NCBI GenBank assembly: GCA_019455325.1
Contig: JACFMQ010000002.1
Location: 1-64,000 of the forward strand
Length of the DNA: 64,000 nt
Reading direction: 5' to 3'
Origin: Rhodocyclaceae bacterium
GTDB taxonomy: Bacteria; Pseudomonadota; Gammaproteobacteria; Burkholderiales; Rhodocyclaceae
The first letter of the stretch is position 1; each line of letters starts with the position of its first letter. The notes beneath the pieces are model-generated. The model did no database searches, was not told the origin of the DNA, and was given only the letters and a program-made list of their open reading frames with translations. Shown here in pieces: positions 28,426 to 38,088 of the stretch. Made by a program: the position numbers and the translations under genes.

Positions 28426-29250
28426 CTAGCGGCGGGGCGTTCCGGGGCGATAGAGCGGCGCCACGCGGTCGGCGCTGGTCTTGAGGTCGCCGATGCGCGT
28501 CGCGTGCGACGGATGCGTCGACAGCCACTGCGGCGGACCGCCGTCGGAGACCTGCCGCATCTTCTCCCACAGGCCGATCGCCGCGTACGGATCGTAGCCG
28601 GCGCGCGCCGCCAGCTCGACGCCGATGCGATCCGCCTCCTGCTCCATCTCGCGCGAATTCGGCCGCATGAAGGCGAGGTCGCCGACGGTGCCGAGCACGT
28701 TCTCGCCGAGGCTCGGGTCGATGCCGTAGCGGGAGCCGACCAGCGCGCCGCCGATCGCCGCCGCCATGCCGACGCCCATCGCCTGGCCGGCCTTCTCGCG
28801 GCCGTGCTCGCGTAGCGCGTGCGCGATCTCGTGGCCGATCACCGCCGCCAGTTCGTCGTCGGTCGGCCGGATCTTCTCGAGCAGGCCGGTATAGACGGCG
28901 ATCTTGCCGCCGGGCATGCACCAGGCGTTGACGTCCTTCGCCGTCAGCACGTTCACCTCCCACTGCCACGCCGGCGCGTCGGCGCGGAAGCTGCGGGTGG
29001 CGGCGATCAGGCGGTCGGCGATGGCGCGCACGCGCGCCACCTGCGCCGGGTCGCGGTTCAGCTTGCCCTGCTTCTGCGCCTGCTGCAGCGTCTGCCGGTA
29101 GGCGTCGCCGGCCTGGCGGTTCACCGCGGCGGCGGAGGCGATCATCGTCTGCTCGCGGTCGACGCCGACGACGCCGGGCTGCGTCGTCCGCACCGTGGCG
29201 CAGGCGGCGAGGACGGCGAGCAGCGCGATCAGGGGCAGGCTTCGTTTCAT
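28426..29250 (-). CDS. M48 family metallopeptidase lipoprotein
   Basis: This 274-residue protein has a lipoprotein signal with lipobox LAAC (Cys17). The zinc site HEIAH (140-144) is followed by the third ligand Glu in NSREMEQEADRIG. This layout matches periplasmic, lipid-anchored M48 peptidases such as LoiP and YcaL, which take part in outer-membrane protein quality control. The exact substrate is unknown. Its ATG overlaps the stop of the MFS gene (ATGA), so the two are co-translated. Confidence 0.85.
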   Translation of the reverse strand: MKRSLPLIALLAVLAACATVRTTQPGVVGVDREQTMIASAAAVNRQAGDAYRQTLQQAQKQGKLNRDPAQVARVRAIADRLIAATRSFRADAPAWQWEVNVLTAKDVNAWCMPGGKIAVYTGLLEKIRPTDDELAAVIGHEIAHALREHGREKAGQAMGVGMAAAIGGALVGSRYGIDPSLGENVLGTVGDLAFMRPNSREMEQEADRIGVELAARAGYDPYAAIGLWEKMRQVSDGGPPQWLSTHPSHATRIGDLKTSADRVAPLYRPGTPRR

Positions 29251-30476
29251 GGTCGGAACCTCCTCGGTGGCCGTATTCCGGAATCAACGCGCGAACCGGC
29301 GCCGCCGACGACATCCGCGTCGCGCACCCAGATCCAGACGAGGGCGAGGCCGGCCAGCGCGAAGGCGGTGCTGACGCCGTAGGTGGGGGCGGCGCCGATG
29401 GCGTCCCAGCCCCAGCCGCTGAACAGGCTGCCGGCCAGCCCGCCGGCGCCGAACGACAGGCTCGAATAGAGCGCCTGCCCGCGCGCCTGGCGGCGCCCCG
29501 GGAACCAGCGGTTGACGGCGGCGATGGCGGCGGCGTGGTAGGCGCCGAAGGTCAGCCCGTGCAGCAGTTGCGCGGCGACGATGACCGCCGGCGAGTCGAC
29601 GCCCCAGCCGATCATCACGAAGCGGACGGCCGCCGCGGCGAAGCTGGCGAGCAGGATGAAGCGCAGGCTGAAGCGCCGCAGCAGCCGCGACATGACCATG
29701 AAGATGCCGATCTCGGCGAGCACGCCGAGCGACCACAGGGCGCCGATGGCGGTCTTGCCGTAGCCGTGCCCGGCGAGGTGGATCGAGTAGAAGACGTAGA
29801 GCGCGCCGTGCGCCGCCGACATGGCGAAGCAGGCGGCCAGGAGCGCGGCGACCTGCGGCCGGCGGACGATCTCGCCGACCGGCTGCGCCTCGTCGGCCGC
29901 GCAATGCACCGGCGCCTCCGGCACCAGCACGGCGCAGACGAGGATGCCGGCGAGGATCGCCAGGCAGACCCAGAGCAGCGCGCGCAGCGGCGTGAAATCG
30001 AGCAACGCGCCGGTGCCCATGACGGCGACGACGAAGCCGATCGAGCCCCACAGCCGGATGCGGCTGTAGCGCGCCGCCTCCTCGCGCAGGTGGTCGAAGG
30101 TGACCGTCTCGACCAGCGGCAGCGCCGCGCTCCAGAAGAAGGCCATCAGCGCCATCGCCACCAGCAGCGCGACGAAGTCGCTGGCCAGGAAGAAGGCGGC
30201 GAAGCCGAGCAGGCTGGCGGCGCCGGCCAGGCGGATGATCGGCAGGCGGCGCGCCGTGCGGTCGGCGAGCGCGCCCCAGACGTACGGCCCGAGCAGGCGC
30301 ATCAACTGCATCTGCGACATCAGCAGGCCGATGTCCCAGGCGGAAAGCGACAGCGACTGCAGGTAGAGCCCGAAATAGGGCGAGAAGGCGCCGATGAAGG
30401 CGAAGTGGAAGAAGTAGTAGCCGGAAAGACGCCAGTAGGGCAGCGGACGGGGCGAAACGGGGGACGGGACGGGCAT
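29247..30476 (-). CDS. MFS transporter of the HcaT / nucleoside:H+ symporter-like type
   Basis: This 409-residue protein has 12 predicted membrane helices and the MFS cytoplasmic loop WGALADRTARRLPII. The opening YYFFHFAFIGAFSPYFGLYL and the helix-4 Glu in LPLVETVTF fit the MFS_1-like group that includes the 3-phenylpropionate transporter HcaT. The substrate is not evident. It is the first gene of a two-gene unit with the M48 lipoprotein; the reason for that pairing is unclear. Confidence 0.82.
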   Translation of the reverse strand: MPVPSPVSPRPLPYWRLSGYYFFHFAFIGAFSPYFGLYLQSLSLSAWDIGLLMSQMQLMRLLGPYVWGALADRTARRLPIIRLAGAASLLGFAAFFLASDFVALLVAMALMAFFWSAALPLVETVTFDHLREEAARYSRIRLWGSIGFVVAVMGTGALLDFTPLRALLWVCLAILAGILVCAVLVPEAPVHCAADEAQPVGEIVRRPQVAALLAACFAMSAAHGALYVFYSIHLAGHGYGKTAIGALWSLGVLAEIGIFMVMSRLLRRFSLRFILLASFAAAAVRFVMIGWGVDSPAVIVAAQLLHGLTFGAYHAAAIAAVNRWFPGRRQARGQALYSSLSFGAGGLAGSLFSGWGWDAIGAAPTYGVSTAFALAGLALVWIWVRDADVVGGAGSRVDSGIRPPRRFRP

Positions 30477-30510
30477 CCGGCGATTCTACCGGATGCCCGG
30501 GCGGGCGGGC

Positions 30511-30771
30511 TCAGCCGGCGGGCTGGTCTGCCCGGTAGGCGACGATCATCTGGTACAGCTCGTCCTTCAGCCTGATGCGCTTCTTCTTCATGTCCTCGAT
30601 CGTGAAATCGTCGACCGGGATGTCTTCCTCTTCGAGCCGCTCGATCTCGCGCGTGACCTGTTCGTATTCGTCGCTCAGCCTGGCGAAGTGGTTGTGCTGC
30701 GCCTTCAGCGCGTGGATCTCGTCGGTGAGGTTGGGAAATTCGTGGTTGAGATCGTGGTGTTCGACTTGCAT
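30511..30771 (-). CDS. YdcH/DUF465 family small coiled-coil protein
   Basis: This 86-residue protein is all alpha-helical. The opening HHDLNHEFPNLTDEIHALKAQHNHFARLSDEYEQV matches the DUF465 pattern (here in its first 40 residues), and the C-terminal KKKRIRLKDELYQMI is typical too. The family is cytoplasmic and of unknown function. It lies alone between aroC and the MFS gene. Confidence 0.88.
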   Translation of the reverse strand: MQVEHHDLNHEFPNLTDEIHALKAQHNHFARLSDEYEQVTREIERLEEEDIPVDDFTIEDMKKKRIRLKDELYQMIVAYRADQPAG

Positions 30772-30841
30772 AGTGTCTCCCTGGAAGCTGGTCGCCCGAA
30801 CGTCGGGCAGTTTCGATTCTATGCCACGACGCGGCGTCGCT

Positions 30842-31957
30842 TCAAACCTCGCCGATGCCGCCCTCGCCGGTCGGCACGCGCGGCGTCGCGCAGACCACGT
30901 CGCCGCACTGCGCGCGGTGCCGCAGCGCGTGGTCGATCAGCACCAGCGCCAGCATGGCCTCGGCGATCGGCGTCGCGCGGATGCCGACGCAGGGGTCGTG
31001 GCGGCCGTGCGTGGCCACCGTCGCCGCCTTGCCGTCGCGGTCGATCGTCTGCCGCGGCAGGCGGATGCTGGAGGTCGGCTTGATCGCCAGGTTCACGACG
31101 ACGTCCTGGCCGGTCGAGATGCCGCCGAGGATGCCGCCGGCGTTGTTCGAGAGGAAGCCCTGCGGCGTCATCTCGTCGCCGTGCTCGCTGCCCTTCTGCG
31201 CCACCGAGGCGAAGCCGGCGCCGATCTCGACGCCCTTCACCGCGTTGATGCCCATCATCGCGTAGGCGATCTCGGCGTCGAGCCGGTCGTACACCGGCTC
31301 GCCCCAGCCCGGCGGCACGCCGGCGGCGGCGACGGTGATCTGCGCGCCGACCGAGTCGCCGGCTTTGCGCAGCTCGTCCATGTAGCTTTCCAGTTGCGGC
31401 ACGATGCCGGCGTTCGGCGCGAAGAAGGGGTTGTTGCCGATCTCGTCGGCGCGCTCGAAGGGAATGGCGATCGGCCCGAGCCGGCTCATCCAGCCGCGGA
31501 TCGTCACGCCGTAGCGTTCCTTCAGCCACTTGCGGGCGATCGCGCCGGCAGCGACGCGCACCGCGGTTTCGCGCGCCGACGAACGGCCGCCGCCGCGGTA
31601 GTCGCGGAAGCCGTACTTCTGCGTGTAGGCATAGTCGGCGTGGCCCGGGCGGAAGGTCTCGGCGATGTTGCCGTAGTCCTGGCTGCGCTGGTCCTGGTTG
31701 CGGATCAGCAGGCCGATCGGCGTGCCGGTGGTCCGGCCCTCGAAGACGCCGGAGAGGATCTCGACGGTGTCCGGTTCGCGGCGCTGCGTCACGTGGCGCG
31801 AGGTGCCGGGCCTGCGGCGGTCGAGCTCGGCCTGGATGTCGGCGGCGTCGATCGCCAGCCCCGGCGGGCAGCCGTCGACGACGCAGCCGATCGCCGGACC
31901 GTGCGATTCGCCGAAGGAGGTGACGGTAAACAGGGTGCCGAAGGTATTGCCGGACAT
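30842..31957 (-). CDS. aroC: Chorismate synthase
   Basis: This 371-residue enzyme makes chorismate from EPSP using reduced FMN, the last common step of aromatic amino acid synthesis. Signatures are [31 protein letters not shown] and [18 protein letters not shown]. Length is typical. A long minus-strand frame that runs through it from the chemoreceptor gene is only an antisense shadow. Confidence 0.96.
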   Translation of the reverse strand: MSGNTFGTLFTVTSFGESHGPAIGCVVDGCPPGLAIDAADIQAELDRRRPGTSRHVTQRREPDTVEILSGVFEGRTTGTPIGLLIRNQDQRSQDYGNIAETFRPGHADYAYTQKYGFRDYRGGGRSSARETAVRVAAGAIARKWLKERYGVTIRGWMSRLGPIAIPFERADEIGNNPFFAPNAGIVPQLESYMDELRKAGDSVGAQITVAAAGVPPGWGEPVYDRLDAEIAYAMMGINAVKGVEIGAGFASVAQKGSEHGDEMTPQGFLSNNAGGILGGISTGQDVVVNLAIKPTSSIRLPRQTIDRDGKAATVATHGRHDPCVGIRATPIAEAMLALVLIDHALRHRAQCGDVVCATPRVPTGEGGIGEV

Positions 31958-32079
31958 GGGAAGGCGCGCGGGACGGGTCGAAAGGAAGCGGGAAGTTTAG
32001 CACAGGGCCCACGCCGGCCCGGCCGCCGGCGGGCGCGGCGCCGGCCATGCGGTGGGTATCTGTCGGGCCGAATGGGTGG

Positions 32080-32109
32080 CATAATTCAAACGTTCGTTTC
32101 AGGCGAACG
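32080..32109 (+). promoter_or_regulatory. Possible -10 element and operator palindrome before the chemoreceptor gene
   Basis: CATAAT (32080-32085) resembles a sigma-70 -10 element, but no good -35 lies at the right distance. It is followed by CGTTCG (32091-32096) and its exact complement CGAACG (32104-32109) around seven bases, placed where a repressor would cover the transcription start. The regulator is unknown. Confidence 0.35.
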
Positions 32110-32144
32110 AAAAAACCAAAAACGGATTCATCAGGAGACAGTTC

Positions 32145-33623
32145 ATGGCATCGAATCGCTTCACCGACTGGTGGCTGCCCGCGGCCGTCCACCGCTCGCC
32201 CGCCCTTCTCGTCCGCGCCCGCACCGTGGTCAGCGTCGCCCTGCTCGCCGGGCTGGTGGCGCCGCTCTTCGCCGTGTCCTACTTCCGCATCGGACATCCG
32301 GCGATGGGCGCCGGCATCCTCGTCGGCAGCGCCTGCATCCTGCTCGGTCCGCTGCTGCTGAAAGCCACCGGCAGCCTGCGCCTGGCCGCCGAATTCGTCG
32401 CCGCGTCGATGTTCGGCATGGTGACGTGGATGGTCTATGTGAACGGCGGCATCCTGTCGACCAGCATCGTCTGGTTCGCCAGCGTGCCGCTCGCCGCCAC
32501 CTTCGTCAGCGGCGGCGTTTCCGGCGGCTTCTGGTCGGCGGCGACGCTCGCCGCCTGCGCCGGCTTCCTGCTCGCCGAGAAATGGGGCATCGCGCTGCCG
32601 CCGAGCCCGATCCCGGCGAGCGAACACGCCGGGCTGCAGGCCAAGTCGCTGGCCGGGCTGACCGTCGTCGTCACGGCGCTGGCGCTCGCCTTCGAGCGCG
32701 GCAAGACGCTCGGCTTCGTCCGCCTGGAGGAGGCGCGCCAGGAGGCCGAAAGCGCGTCGCGCGCGGTCGCCGACATGCTCCGGCAGGTGTCCTCGTCGAT
32801 CGCCGCGACCGCCGGCGAAAGCACCGGCATCGCGCAGAGCGCGGCCTTGATCGCCGACGCCATGCAGCGCCAGCGCGACCGGGCGACGACGATGGCCGAT
32901 TCGGCGCGCGGCATGATCGACGAGGCCGAGCGCTACGCCGACGAATCGCTGCACGCCGCCGACGTCGCCCGCACCGCCGGCGGGCAGGCGGAGCAAGGCG
33001 GGCTGGTCATGGACCGGGCCGTGGCCCGCCTCGACGAGGCCGACGGCGTCATCCGCAACGCCGCCGGCCGCCTCGAAGAGCTGGGCAAGCGCAGCGCCGA
33101 GGTGACGTCGATCGTGCACCTGATCCGCGAGATCGCCGACCAGACCAACCTGCTGGCGCTGAATGCGGCGATCGAGGCGGCACGCGCCGGCGAGGCCGGC
33201 CGCGGCTTCGCGGTGGTCGCCGACGAGGTGAGGAAGCTCGCCGAGCGCACGCAGAACTCGACGCAGGACATCGAGGCGAAAATCCGCCTGATCGTCGAGG
33301 GCACCGGCGCCGCCATCGAGGCGATGAACCGCGGCGGCGAGCACATGCAGGCCGGCCGCGCCGGCGCCGGCGAGGCGCAGCAGCGGATGGGCGGCATCAT
33401 CGACGAGGCCCGCCGCCTGGCCGCGCTGCTGCAGTCCGTGTCCGGCGCCGGGCAGGCGCAGCGCGCCGGCTTCGCCGCGCTGGCCGGCGACATGACGGCG
33501 CTCGGCGACGGCACGCGCAGCCTCTCCGCCGAAACCGACGCCATCGCCGCGGCGATCCGCCGCCTCGACGCGCTGATGGCCGAACTCGGCGTGGCGGCGC
33601 AGCGCTGCGAGGCCGCCGCCTGA
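32145..33623 (+). CDS. Methyl-accepting chemotaxis protein with multi-helix membrane sensor
   Basis: This 492-residue chemoreceptor has five or six predicted N-terminal membrane helices (about 27-48, 55-72, 82-99, 104-121, 127-145, 168-185) and almost no periplasmic domain. The cytoplasmic MCP domain has the conserved hairpin tip [20 protein letters not shown] and [18 protein letters not shown] (about 329-369). It has no HAMP and no C-terminal CheR-docking pentapeptide. The membrane module may sense membrane or energy state, or a small membrane-soluble ligand; that is inference. AGGAG upstream supports the ATG at 32145. Confidence 0.88.
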   Translation: MASNRFTDWWLPAAVHRSPALLVRARTVVSVALLAGLVAPLFAVSYFRIGHPAMGAGILVGSACILLGPLLLKATGSLRLAAEFVAASMFGMVTWMVYVNGGILSTSIVWFASVPLAATFVSGGVSGGFWSAATLAACAGFLLAEKWGIALPPSPIPASEHAGLQAKSLAGLTVVVTALALAFERGKTLGFVRLEEARQEAESASRAVADMLRQVSSSIAATAGESTGIAQSAALIADAMQRQRDRATTMADSARGMIDEAERYADESLHAADVARTAGGQAEQGGLVMDRAVARLDEADGVIRNAAGRLEELGKRSAEVTSIVHLIREIADQTNLLALNAAIEAARAGEAGRGFAVVADEVRKLAERTQNSTQDIEAKIRLIVEGTGAAIEAMNRGGEHMQAGRAGAGEAQQRMGGIIDEARRLAALLQSVSGAGQAQRAGFAALAGDMTALGDGTRSLSAETDAIAAAIRRLDALMAELGVAAQRCEAAA

Positions 33624-33723
33624 GCAGAAGGCGGCGCGCCGCCGTGCTAGAGTGAAATCGTCTCCCCGAGGCACCGCCCGGCCGCCCGCAGGAGACGCTC
33701 ACCCAGCGACAGGAGGGGAGTCC

Positions 33724-33882
33724 ATGAGCCGCAAACCGAAACCGCCGGCGCCGCCCGCGCCGAAGCCGGCAAAGCCCACCGCGCCGCCCGCCGAGGACCT
33801 GCGCCCGGCCGAGGACCGGCGCTGGCAGCGCACAGTCCGCTTCAACTGGGACAAGGGCGGCAGCCAGGGCGGCCGGCGCTGA
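33724..33882 (+). CDS. Small Pro/Lys/Ala-rich basic protein, function unknown
   Basis: This 52-residue gene has a strong ribosome site (AGGAGGGG six bases before the ATG). The first half is PKPPAPPAPKPAKPT-type low complexity and the second is basic with aromatic residues (WQRTVRFNWDKGG). It has no membrane segment. I do not recognise a family. It follows the chemoreceptor gene by 100 bases on the same strand and may be co-transcribed. It converges on ilvN. Confidence 0.55.
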   Translation: MSRKPKPPAPPAPKPAKPTAPPAEDLRPAEDRRWQRTVRFNWDKGGSQGGRR

Positions 33883-33894
33883 GCGGTGCCGGGC

Positions 33895-34206
33895 TCAGGC
33901 CCGGAAGAACTCTTCCAGCCGCTCGAACACCGCGTGGTCGGCGCCGTGGCGGCGCACGGCGAGCACGTCCTCCAGCTTCTCGACCTGCTTGACCATCTGC
34001 GGCAGGCGCAGGTCCTCGTTCACCAGCAGCCAGATGCGGCTCATCGCGCCGTCGCCGACCGGCATCACCAGGATGCCCTCGACGTTGTAGGCACGCCGCG
34101 AAAAGAGGCCGACAACGTGGCTCATGACGCCGGCGTGGTTGTTCACGTCGAGTTCGAGGACGGCGCGGGCGAGCGCGCTGCGTTCGTTCGGGGAAGTCGC
34201 GTTCAT
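33895..34206 (-). CDS. ilvN: Acetolactate synthase regulatory (small) subunit, IlvN type
   Basis: This 103-residue protein is a single ACT domain (LELDVNNHAGVMSHVVGLFSR in the first 45 residues, then EGILVMPVG and RIWLLV). That size matches IlvN of enterobacteria (about 96) and not the 160-residue two-domain IlvH found in most betaproteobacteria. It should bind valine and stabilise and inhibit IlvB. It follows ilvB by three bases, so the pair forms an ilvBN operon. Confidence 0.9.
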   Translation of the reverse strand: MNATSPNERSALARAVLELDVNNHAGVMSHVVGLFSRRAYNVEGILVMPVGDGAMSRIWLLVNEDLRLPQMVKQVEKLEDVLAVRRHGADHAVFERLEEFFRA

Positions 34207-34209
34207 CGT

Positions 34210-35949
34210 TCAGCCTCCGATCATTTCCTTGTTGGCGGCGCCCGGCGGCACCATGGGGTAGACCTTCTCGTTCATGTCGATGCTGGCGTGGATCAGGCAC
34301 GGGCCGGGCGCGGCCAGCGCCTCGGCCAGCGCGACGCGCGGCTGCGCCGCCTGGTCGAGGTCCACGGCGCGGATGCCGAAGCCTTCGGCGACCTTGACGA
34401 AGTCCGGCATTGCCTGGAACTTCGAGGCGTAGATGCGCTCGCCGTAGAACAGCGTCTGCTGCTGGTACACGAGGCCGAGCGAGGCGTTGTTCATGAGCAC
34501 GATCTTGACGTTGGCGCCCTCCTCCGCCGCCGTCACCAGCTCCTGGATGTTCATCAGGATCGAGCCGTCGCCGGTGAAGCAGACCACGGTGCGCGAAGGC
34601 TCGGCGAGCGCCGCGCCGATCGCTGCCGGCACGCCGAAGCCCATCGTGCCGAGGCCGCCCGAGGTCAGCCACTGGCGCGGCCGGCGCAGCGGGTAGGCCT
34701 GCGCCACCCACATCTGATGCTGGCCGACGTCGGTGGCCACCGTCGCCTCGTCGTCGAGGCAGGCGGCGACCGCCGAGATCAGGCCGTAGTGCGTGCGCGC
34801 ATCGTCGATGCCCGGCGTCTGCAGCGGATGCTGCGCCCGCAGGCCGGCGACGTGCGACAGCCAGCGCTTCCTGAACTGCGGCTGCACCTTCGGCAGCAGC
34901 GCCTGCAGCACCGCCGAGACATCACCGGCGATGCCGACGTGCGCGGTCTTGATCTTGTCCAGTTCCGAGGGGTCGATGTCGATGTGGATGATCTTCGCGC
35001 CCGGACAGAAGGCGGCGACCTTGCCGGTGGCGCGGTCGTCGAAGCGCGCGCCGACGGCGATCAGCAGGTCGCACTCGTCGAGCGCGAGGTTGGTGCAGCG
35101 CGCGCCGTGCATGCCGAGCATGCCCAGCGACAGCGGATGGTCGACCGGCATGGCGCCGAGCGCCATCAGCGTCATCACCGTCGGCAGCGAGGCCGTCTCG
35201 GCGAGCGCCACGGCGAGCTGCGCGGCGCCGGAATGGACGACGCCGCCGCCGAGGTAGAGGATCGGCCGCTCGGCCTGCGCGATCATGTCCACGGCCCTGG
35301 CGATCGCCGCCGCGTCGGCGGGCGGCGCCGGCTGCGCGCGGCCGGGCTCGGGCCATTCACGCACCTCGATGCGCTGGTTCTGCACGTCCTTCGGGATGTC
35401 GACGAGCACCGGGCCGGGGCGGCCGGAGGCGGCGATTTCGAAGGCGCGCGGAATCACCTCCAGCAGTTCCTCGGCCGACGAGACGAGGAAGTTGTGCTTG
35501 GTGATCGGGATGGAAAGGCCGTAGGTGTCGACCTCCTGGAAGGCGTCGGTGCCGATCATCGCCCTCGGCACCTGGCCGGTGATGGCGACCAGCGGAATCG
35601 AGTCGAGCTTGGCGTCGGCGATGGCGGTGAGCAGGTTGGTGGCGCCGGGGCCGGACGAGGCGAGGCACACCGCCGGCCGGCCGGTGGCGCGCGCCATGCC
35701 CTGCGCCATGAAGCCGGCGCCCTGCTCGTGGCGGGCGAGCACGTGGCGGATCTTGTCGCTCGCCGACAGCGCGTCGTAGAACGGCAGGATGGCGCCGCCG
35801 GGAATGCCGGCGACGGTGGCAATGCCCTGCCGTTCGAGCAGGCGGACGACGATCTGCGCGCCGCTCAGGGTTTCGCCGGCGGGCGGGTTGGCGGACTGCG
35901 CGGCCGCTTCGGCGGCCGCGCGCGGGGCTTGGGTCGGGGTCGATGACAT
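34210..35949 (-). CDS. ilvB: Acetolactate synthase catalytic (large) subunit
   Basis: This 579-residue TPP/FAD enzyme makes acetolactate or acetohydroxybutyrate, the first step to valine, leucine and isoleucine. The catalytic Glu lies in LARHEQGAGFMAQG, and the TPP/Mg motif is GDGSILMNIQEL. An Ala/Pro-rich N-terminal extension of about 28 residues precedes the conserved part. Upstream lies a full attenuation unit: promoter, valine-rich leader peptide and terminator 53 bases before the ATG. With ilvN downstream this looks like a valine-regulated isozyme. Confidence 0.95.
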   Translation of the reverse strand: MSSTPTQAPRAAAEAAAQSANPPAGETLSGAQIVVRLLERQGIATVAGIPGGAILPFYDALSASDKIRHVLARHEQGAGFMAQGMARATGRPAVCLASSGPGATNLLTAIADAKLDSIPLVAITGQVPRAMIGTDAFQEVDTYGLSIPITKHNFLVSSAEELLEVIPRAFEIAASGRPGPVLVDIPKDVQNQRIEVREWPEPGRAQPAPPADAAAIARAVDMIAQAERPILYLGGGVVHSGAAQLAVALAETASLPTVMTLMALGAMPVDHPLSLGMLGMHGARCTNLALDECDLLIAVGARFDDRATGKVAAFCPGAKIIHIDIDPSELDKIKTAHVGIAGDVSAVLQALLPKVQPQFRKRWLSHVAGLRAQHPLQTPGIDDARTHYGLISAVAACLDDEATVATDVGQHQMWVAQAYPLRRPRQWLTSGGLGTMGFGVPAAIGAALAEPSRTVVCFTGDGSILMNIQELVTAAEEGANVKIVLMNNASLGLVYQQQTLFYGERIYASKFQAMPDFVKVAEGFGIRAVDLDQAAQPRVALAEALAAPGPCLIHASIDMNEKVYPMVPPGAANKEMIGG

Positions 35950-36002
35950 CTTGGCGCTCCTTTCGGTGGTTGCCTGCGGGGCTCGCCGAGAGGGGCCGGA
36001 AA

Positions 36003-36040
36003 CGAAAACCCCCGCTCGGTTCGCACCGGCGGGGGTTTTT
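36003..36040 (-). terminator. Attenuator (intrinsic terminator) of ilvBN
   Basis: AAAACCCCCGC (36005-36015) is complementary to GCGGGGGTTTT (36029-36039) around a 13-base loop. On the minus strand the stem ends in TTTTCGTTT, an intrinsic terminator. It lies 25-60 bases after the leader-peptide stop and about 53 bases before ilvB, the expected place for an attenuator controlled by ribosome stalling in the leader. Confidence 0.88.
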
Positions 36041-36064
36041 CGGAAACTGGTCCGTACTGCCTTG

Positions 36065-36178
36065 CTATACCCGCGACGGTGCGTGCGCTACGACGCCTAC
36101 GACTACGCGTACGACCGGGACCGCAACGGCGGGCGCCGCCAGAGAGGCGGTGCGGGCGATGTCGGGGCGGCGGTTCAT
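36065..36178 (-). CDS. ivbL: ilvBN operon leader peptide (IvbL-like)
   Basis: This 37-residue peptide starts with ATG at 36178 and ends with TAG at 36065. Its middle, AVAVPVVRVVVGVVAHAP, holds nine valines and closely resembles the valine run of E. coli IvbL. When valyl-tRNA is short, a ribosome should stall in this run and let an antiterminator form; when valine is plentiful, the downstream hairpin should stop transcription. No leucine run is present, only one Leu. It is too short and too composition-biased to be an enzyme. Confidence 0.88.
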   Translation of the reverse strand: MNRRPDIARTASLAAPAVAVPVVRVVVGVVAHAPSRV

Positions 36179-36220
36179 GGCGTCGGTCGTCGGCTGCGGG
36201 TTTCGGGAAATCGAGCGTCG

Positions 36221-36250
36221 ATTATGGCGGCAGTTTCTGCGCGCTGGCAA
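36221..36250 (-). promoter_or_regulatory. Sigma-70 promoter of the ilvBN leader
   Basis: On the minus strand, TTGCCA (-35, 36250-36245) and CATAAT (-10, 36226-36221) are separated by 18 bases. Transcription would start near 36213, about 35 bases before the leader-peptide ATG. The placement between the fadD terminator and the leader fits a dedicated promoter. Confidence 0.65.
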
Positions 36251-36272
36251 GCGCTTTTTTGCCGGCCGGAAA

Positions 36273-36302
36273 ACGACGAGGCCGGGCATTGCCCGGCCTC
36301 GT
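36273..36302 (-). terminator. Terminator downstream of fadD
   Basis: ACGAGGCCGGGC (36276-36287) and GCCCGGCCTCGT (36291-36302) form a perfect 12-base-pair stem with a three-base loop, followed on the minus strand by CGTTTTCC. It lies 20 bases after the fadD stop and insulates the ilvBN promoter. Confidence 0.8.
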
Positions 36303-36321
36303 CCGACGGCGTGCGGCGCGT

Positions 36322-37995
36322 TCAGGCCGCCTTCGTCTCGTCCTTGAGCGCCCGGCGCAGGATCTTGCCGACGTTGGTCTTCGGCAGTTCGTCGCGGAAC
36401 TCGACGTGGTGCGGCACCTTGTAGCCGGTCAGGCTGTCGCGGCAGTGGGCGACGATGGCCTCGGCGGTGAGGCCCGGGTCCTTCCTGACGACGAAGATCT
36501 TCACCGCCTCGCCGGTGCGCTCGTCGGGCACGCCGACCGCCGCCACCTCGATGACCCCCGGGTGCATGGCGACGACGTCCTCGACCTCGTTCGGATAGAC
36601 GTTGAAGCCGGAGACCAGGATCATGTCCTTCTTGCGGTCGACGATGCGCAGGAAGCCCTTGTCGTCGATCACCGCGACGTCGCCGGTGCGCAGGAAGCCG
36701 TCTTCCAGGAACACGCGCGCCGTCTCGTCCGGGCGGTTGTAGTAGCCCTTCATCACCTGCGGCCCGCGCACGCACAGTTCGCCCGGCTGGCCCTGCGCCA
36801 CGTCGGCGCCGTTGTCGTCGCGGATGGCGACTTCGGTCGAGGAGATCGGCAGGCCGATCGAACCGTTGTACTCCTTGAGCGTCAGCGGGTTGATGGTCAC
36901 CGCCGGGGAGGTCTCGGTCAGGCCGTAGGCTTCGAGCAGCGGCTTGCCGGTGACCTCCTTCCATTTCTCGGCGACCGCCTTCTGCACGGCCATGCCGCCG
37001 CCGAGCGTCACCTTCAGCGCGGAGAAGTCGAGCTTGCAGAACTCCTCGTTGCGCAGGAGCGCGTTGAACAGCGTGTTCACGCCGGTGATGACGGTGAACC
37101 GGTACTTGGCCAGCTCCTTGGCGAAGCCCGGGATGTCACGCGGATTGGCGATCAGCACGTTGCGCGCGCCGATCTGGAAGAAGGTGAAGCAGTTCGCGGT
37201 GAGCGCGAAGATGTGATAGAGCGGCAGCGCCGTGATGATGCACTCCTCGCCCTCCTTGATCGCCGGCTTGATCCAGGCGTAGGCCTGCAGCACGTTGCCG
37301 ACGATGTTGCGATGGATCAGCATCGCCCCCTTGGAGACGCCGGTGGTGCCGCCGGTATATTGCAGGAAGGCGATGTCCTCGTGCCCGATCTCGACCTTCT
37401 TCAGGTCGGCGCCCGCGCCCTTGGCCAGCACCGACTTCAGCGACTGCGCGCGCGGCAGGCTGTAGGCCGGCACCAGCTTCTTCACGTGCTTGACGACGAA
37501 GTTCACGATGGCGCCCTTGAGGCCGCCGAGCAGGTCGCCCATCTTGGTCAGCACGACGTGCTTCACCGGCGTGCGGTCGAGCACCTCGGCCAGCGTCGCC
37601 GCGAAGTTCTCCATGATGACGATGACGTCGGCGCCGGAGTCGGCGAGCTGGTGTTCCAGCTCGCGCGGCGTATACAGCGGGTTGCAGTTGACCACGACGT
37701 AGCCGGCGCGCAGCGCGCCGAACATGCAGATCGGGTACTGCAGGGTGTTCGGCATCATCAGCGCCACGCGCGCGCCCTTGGGCAGCTTCAGCACCGACTG
37801 CAGCCAGGCGGCGAAGTCGCGCGACAGGCGATCGACGTCGCCGTAGGTCAGCTCGACGCCCATGCTGACGTAGGCGACCTTGTCGCGATACTTGGCGACC
37901 CCCTGCTCGAAGAGATCGGCGATCGACTTGTAGGTATCGATGTCGATCTCGGCGGGAATGCCTTCGGGATAGCTTTTCAGCCAAATCTTGTCCAT
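36322..37995 (-). CDS. fadD: Long-chain fatty acid-CoA ligase
   Basis: This 557-residue AMP-forming acyl-CoA synthetase activates fatty acids for beta-oxidation or lipid synthesis. The ATP/AMP motif is [15 protein letters not shown], followed by [10 protein letters not shown] and [24 protein letters not shown], and the C-terminal catalytic Lys in [11 protein letters not shown]. Start is ATG at 37995 with AGGAGGACAG directly upstream. Length and motif order match FadD. It is closed by its own terminator. Confidence 0.92.
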   Translation of the reverse strand: MDKIWLKSYPEGIPAEIDIDTYKSIADLFEQGVAKYRDKVAYVSMGVELTYGDVDRLSRDFAAWLQSVLKLPKGARVALMMPNTLQYPICMFGALRAGYVVVNCNPLYTPRELEHQLADSGADVIVIMENFAATLAEVLDRTPVKHVVLTKMGDLLGGLKGAIVNFVVKHVKKLVPAYSLPRAQSLKSVLAKGAGADLKKVEIGHEDIAFLQYTGGTTGVSKGAMLIHRNIVGNVLQAYAWIKPAIKEGEECIITALPLYHIFALTANCFTFFQIGARNVLIANPRDIPGFAKELAKYRFTVITGVNTLFNALLRNEEFCKLDFSALKVTLGGGMAVQKAVAEKWKEVTGKPLLEAYGLTETSPAVTINPLTLKEYNGSIGLPISSTEVAIRDDNGADVAQGQPGELCVRGPQVMKGYYNRPDETARVFLEDGFLRTGDVAVIDDKGFLRIVDRKKDMILVSGFNVYPNEVEDVVAMHPGVIEVAAVGVPDERTGEAVKIFVVRKDPGLTAEAIVAHCRDSLTGYKVPHHVEFRDELPKTNVGKILRRALKDETKAA

Positions 37996-38088
37996 CTGTC
38001 CTCCTGGTGTTTCAGGTTTGTTTGAATTTATGTATGAAAGGCCGCCCCGATACGGCGGGCGGTCCCGCGCGGGCCCTGCTGCCCGCAA

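Noticed and set aside
30819..33674. 951-codon minus-strand frame through the chemoreceptor and aroC
   Set aside because: Antisense to a clear chemoreceptor, then running through aroC in another frame; composition is shadow-like.
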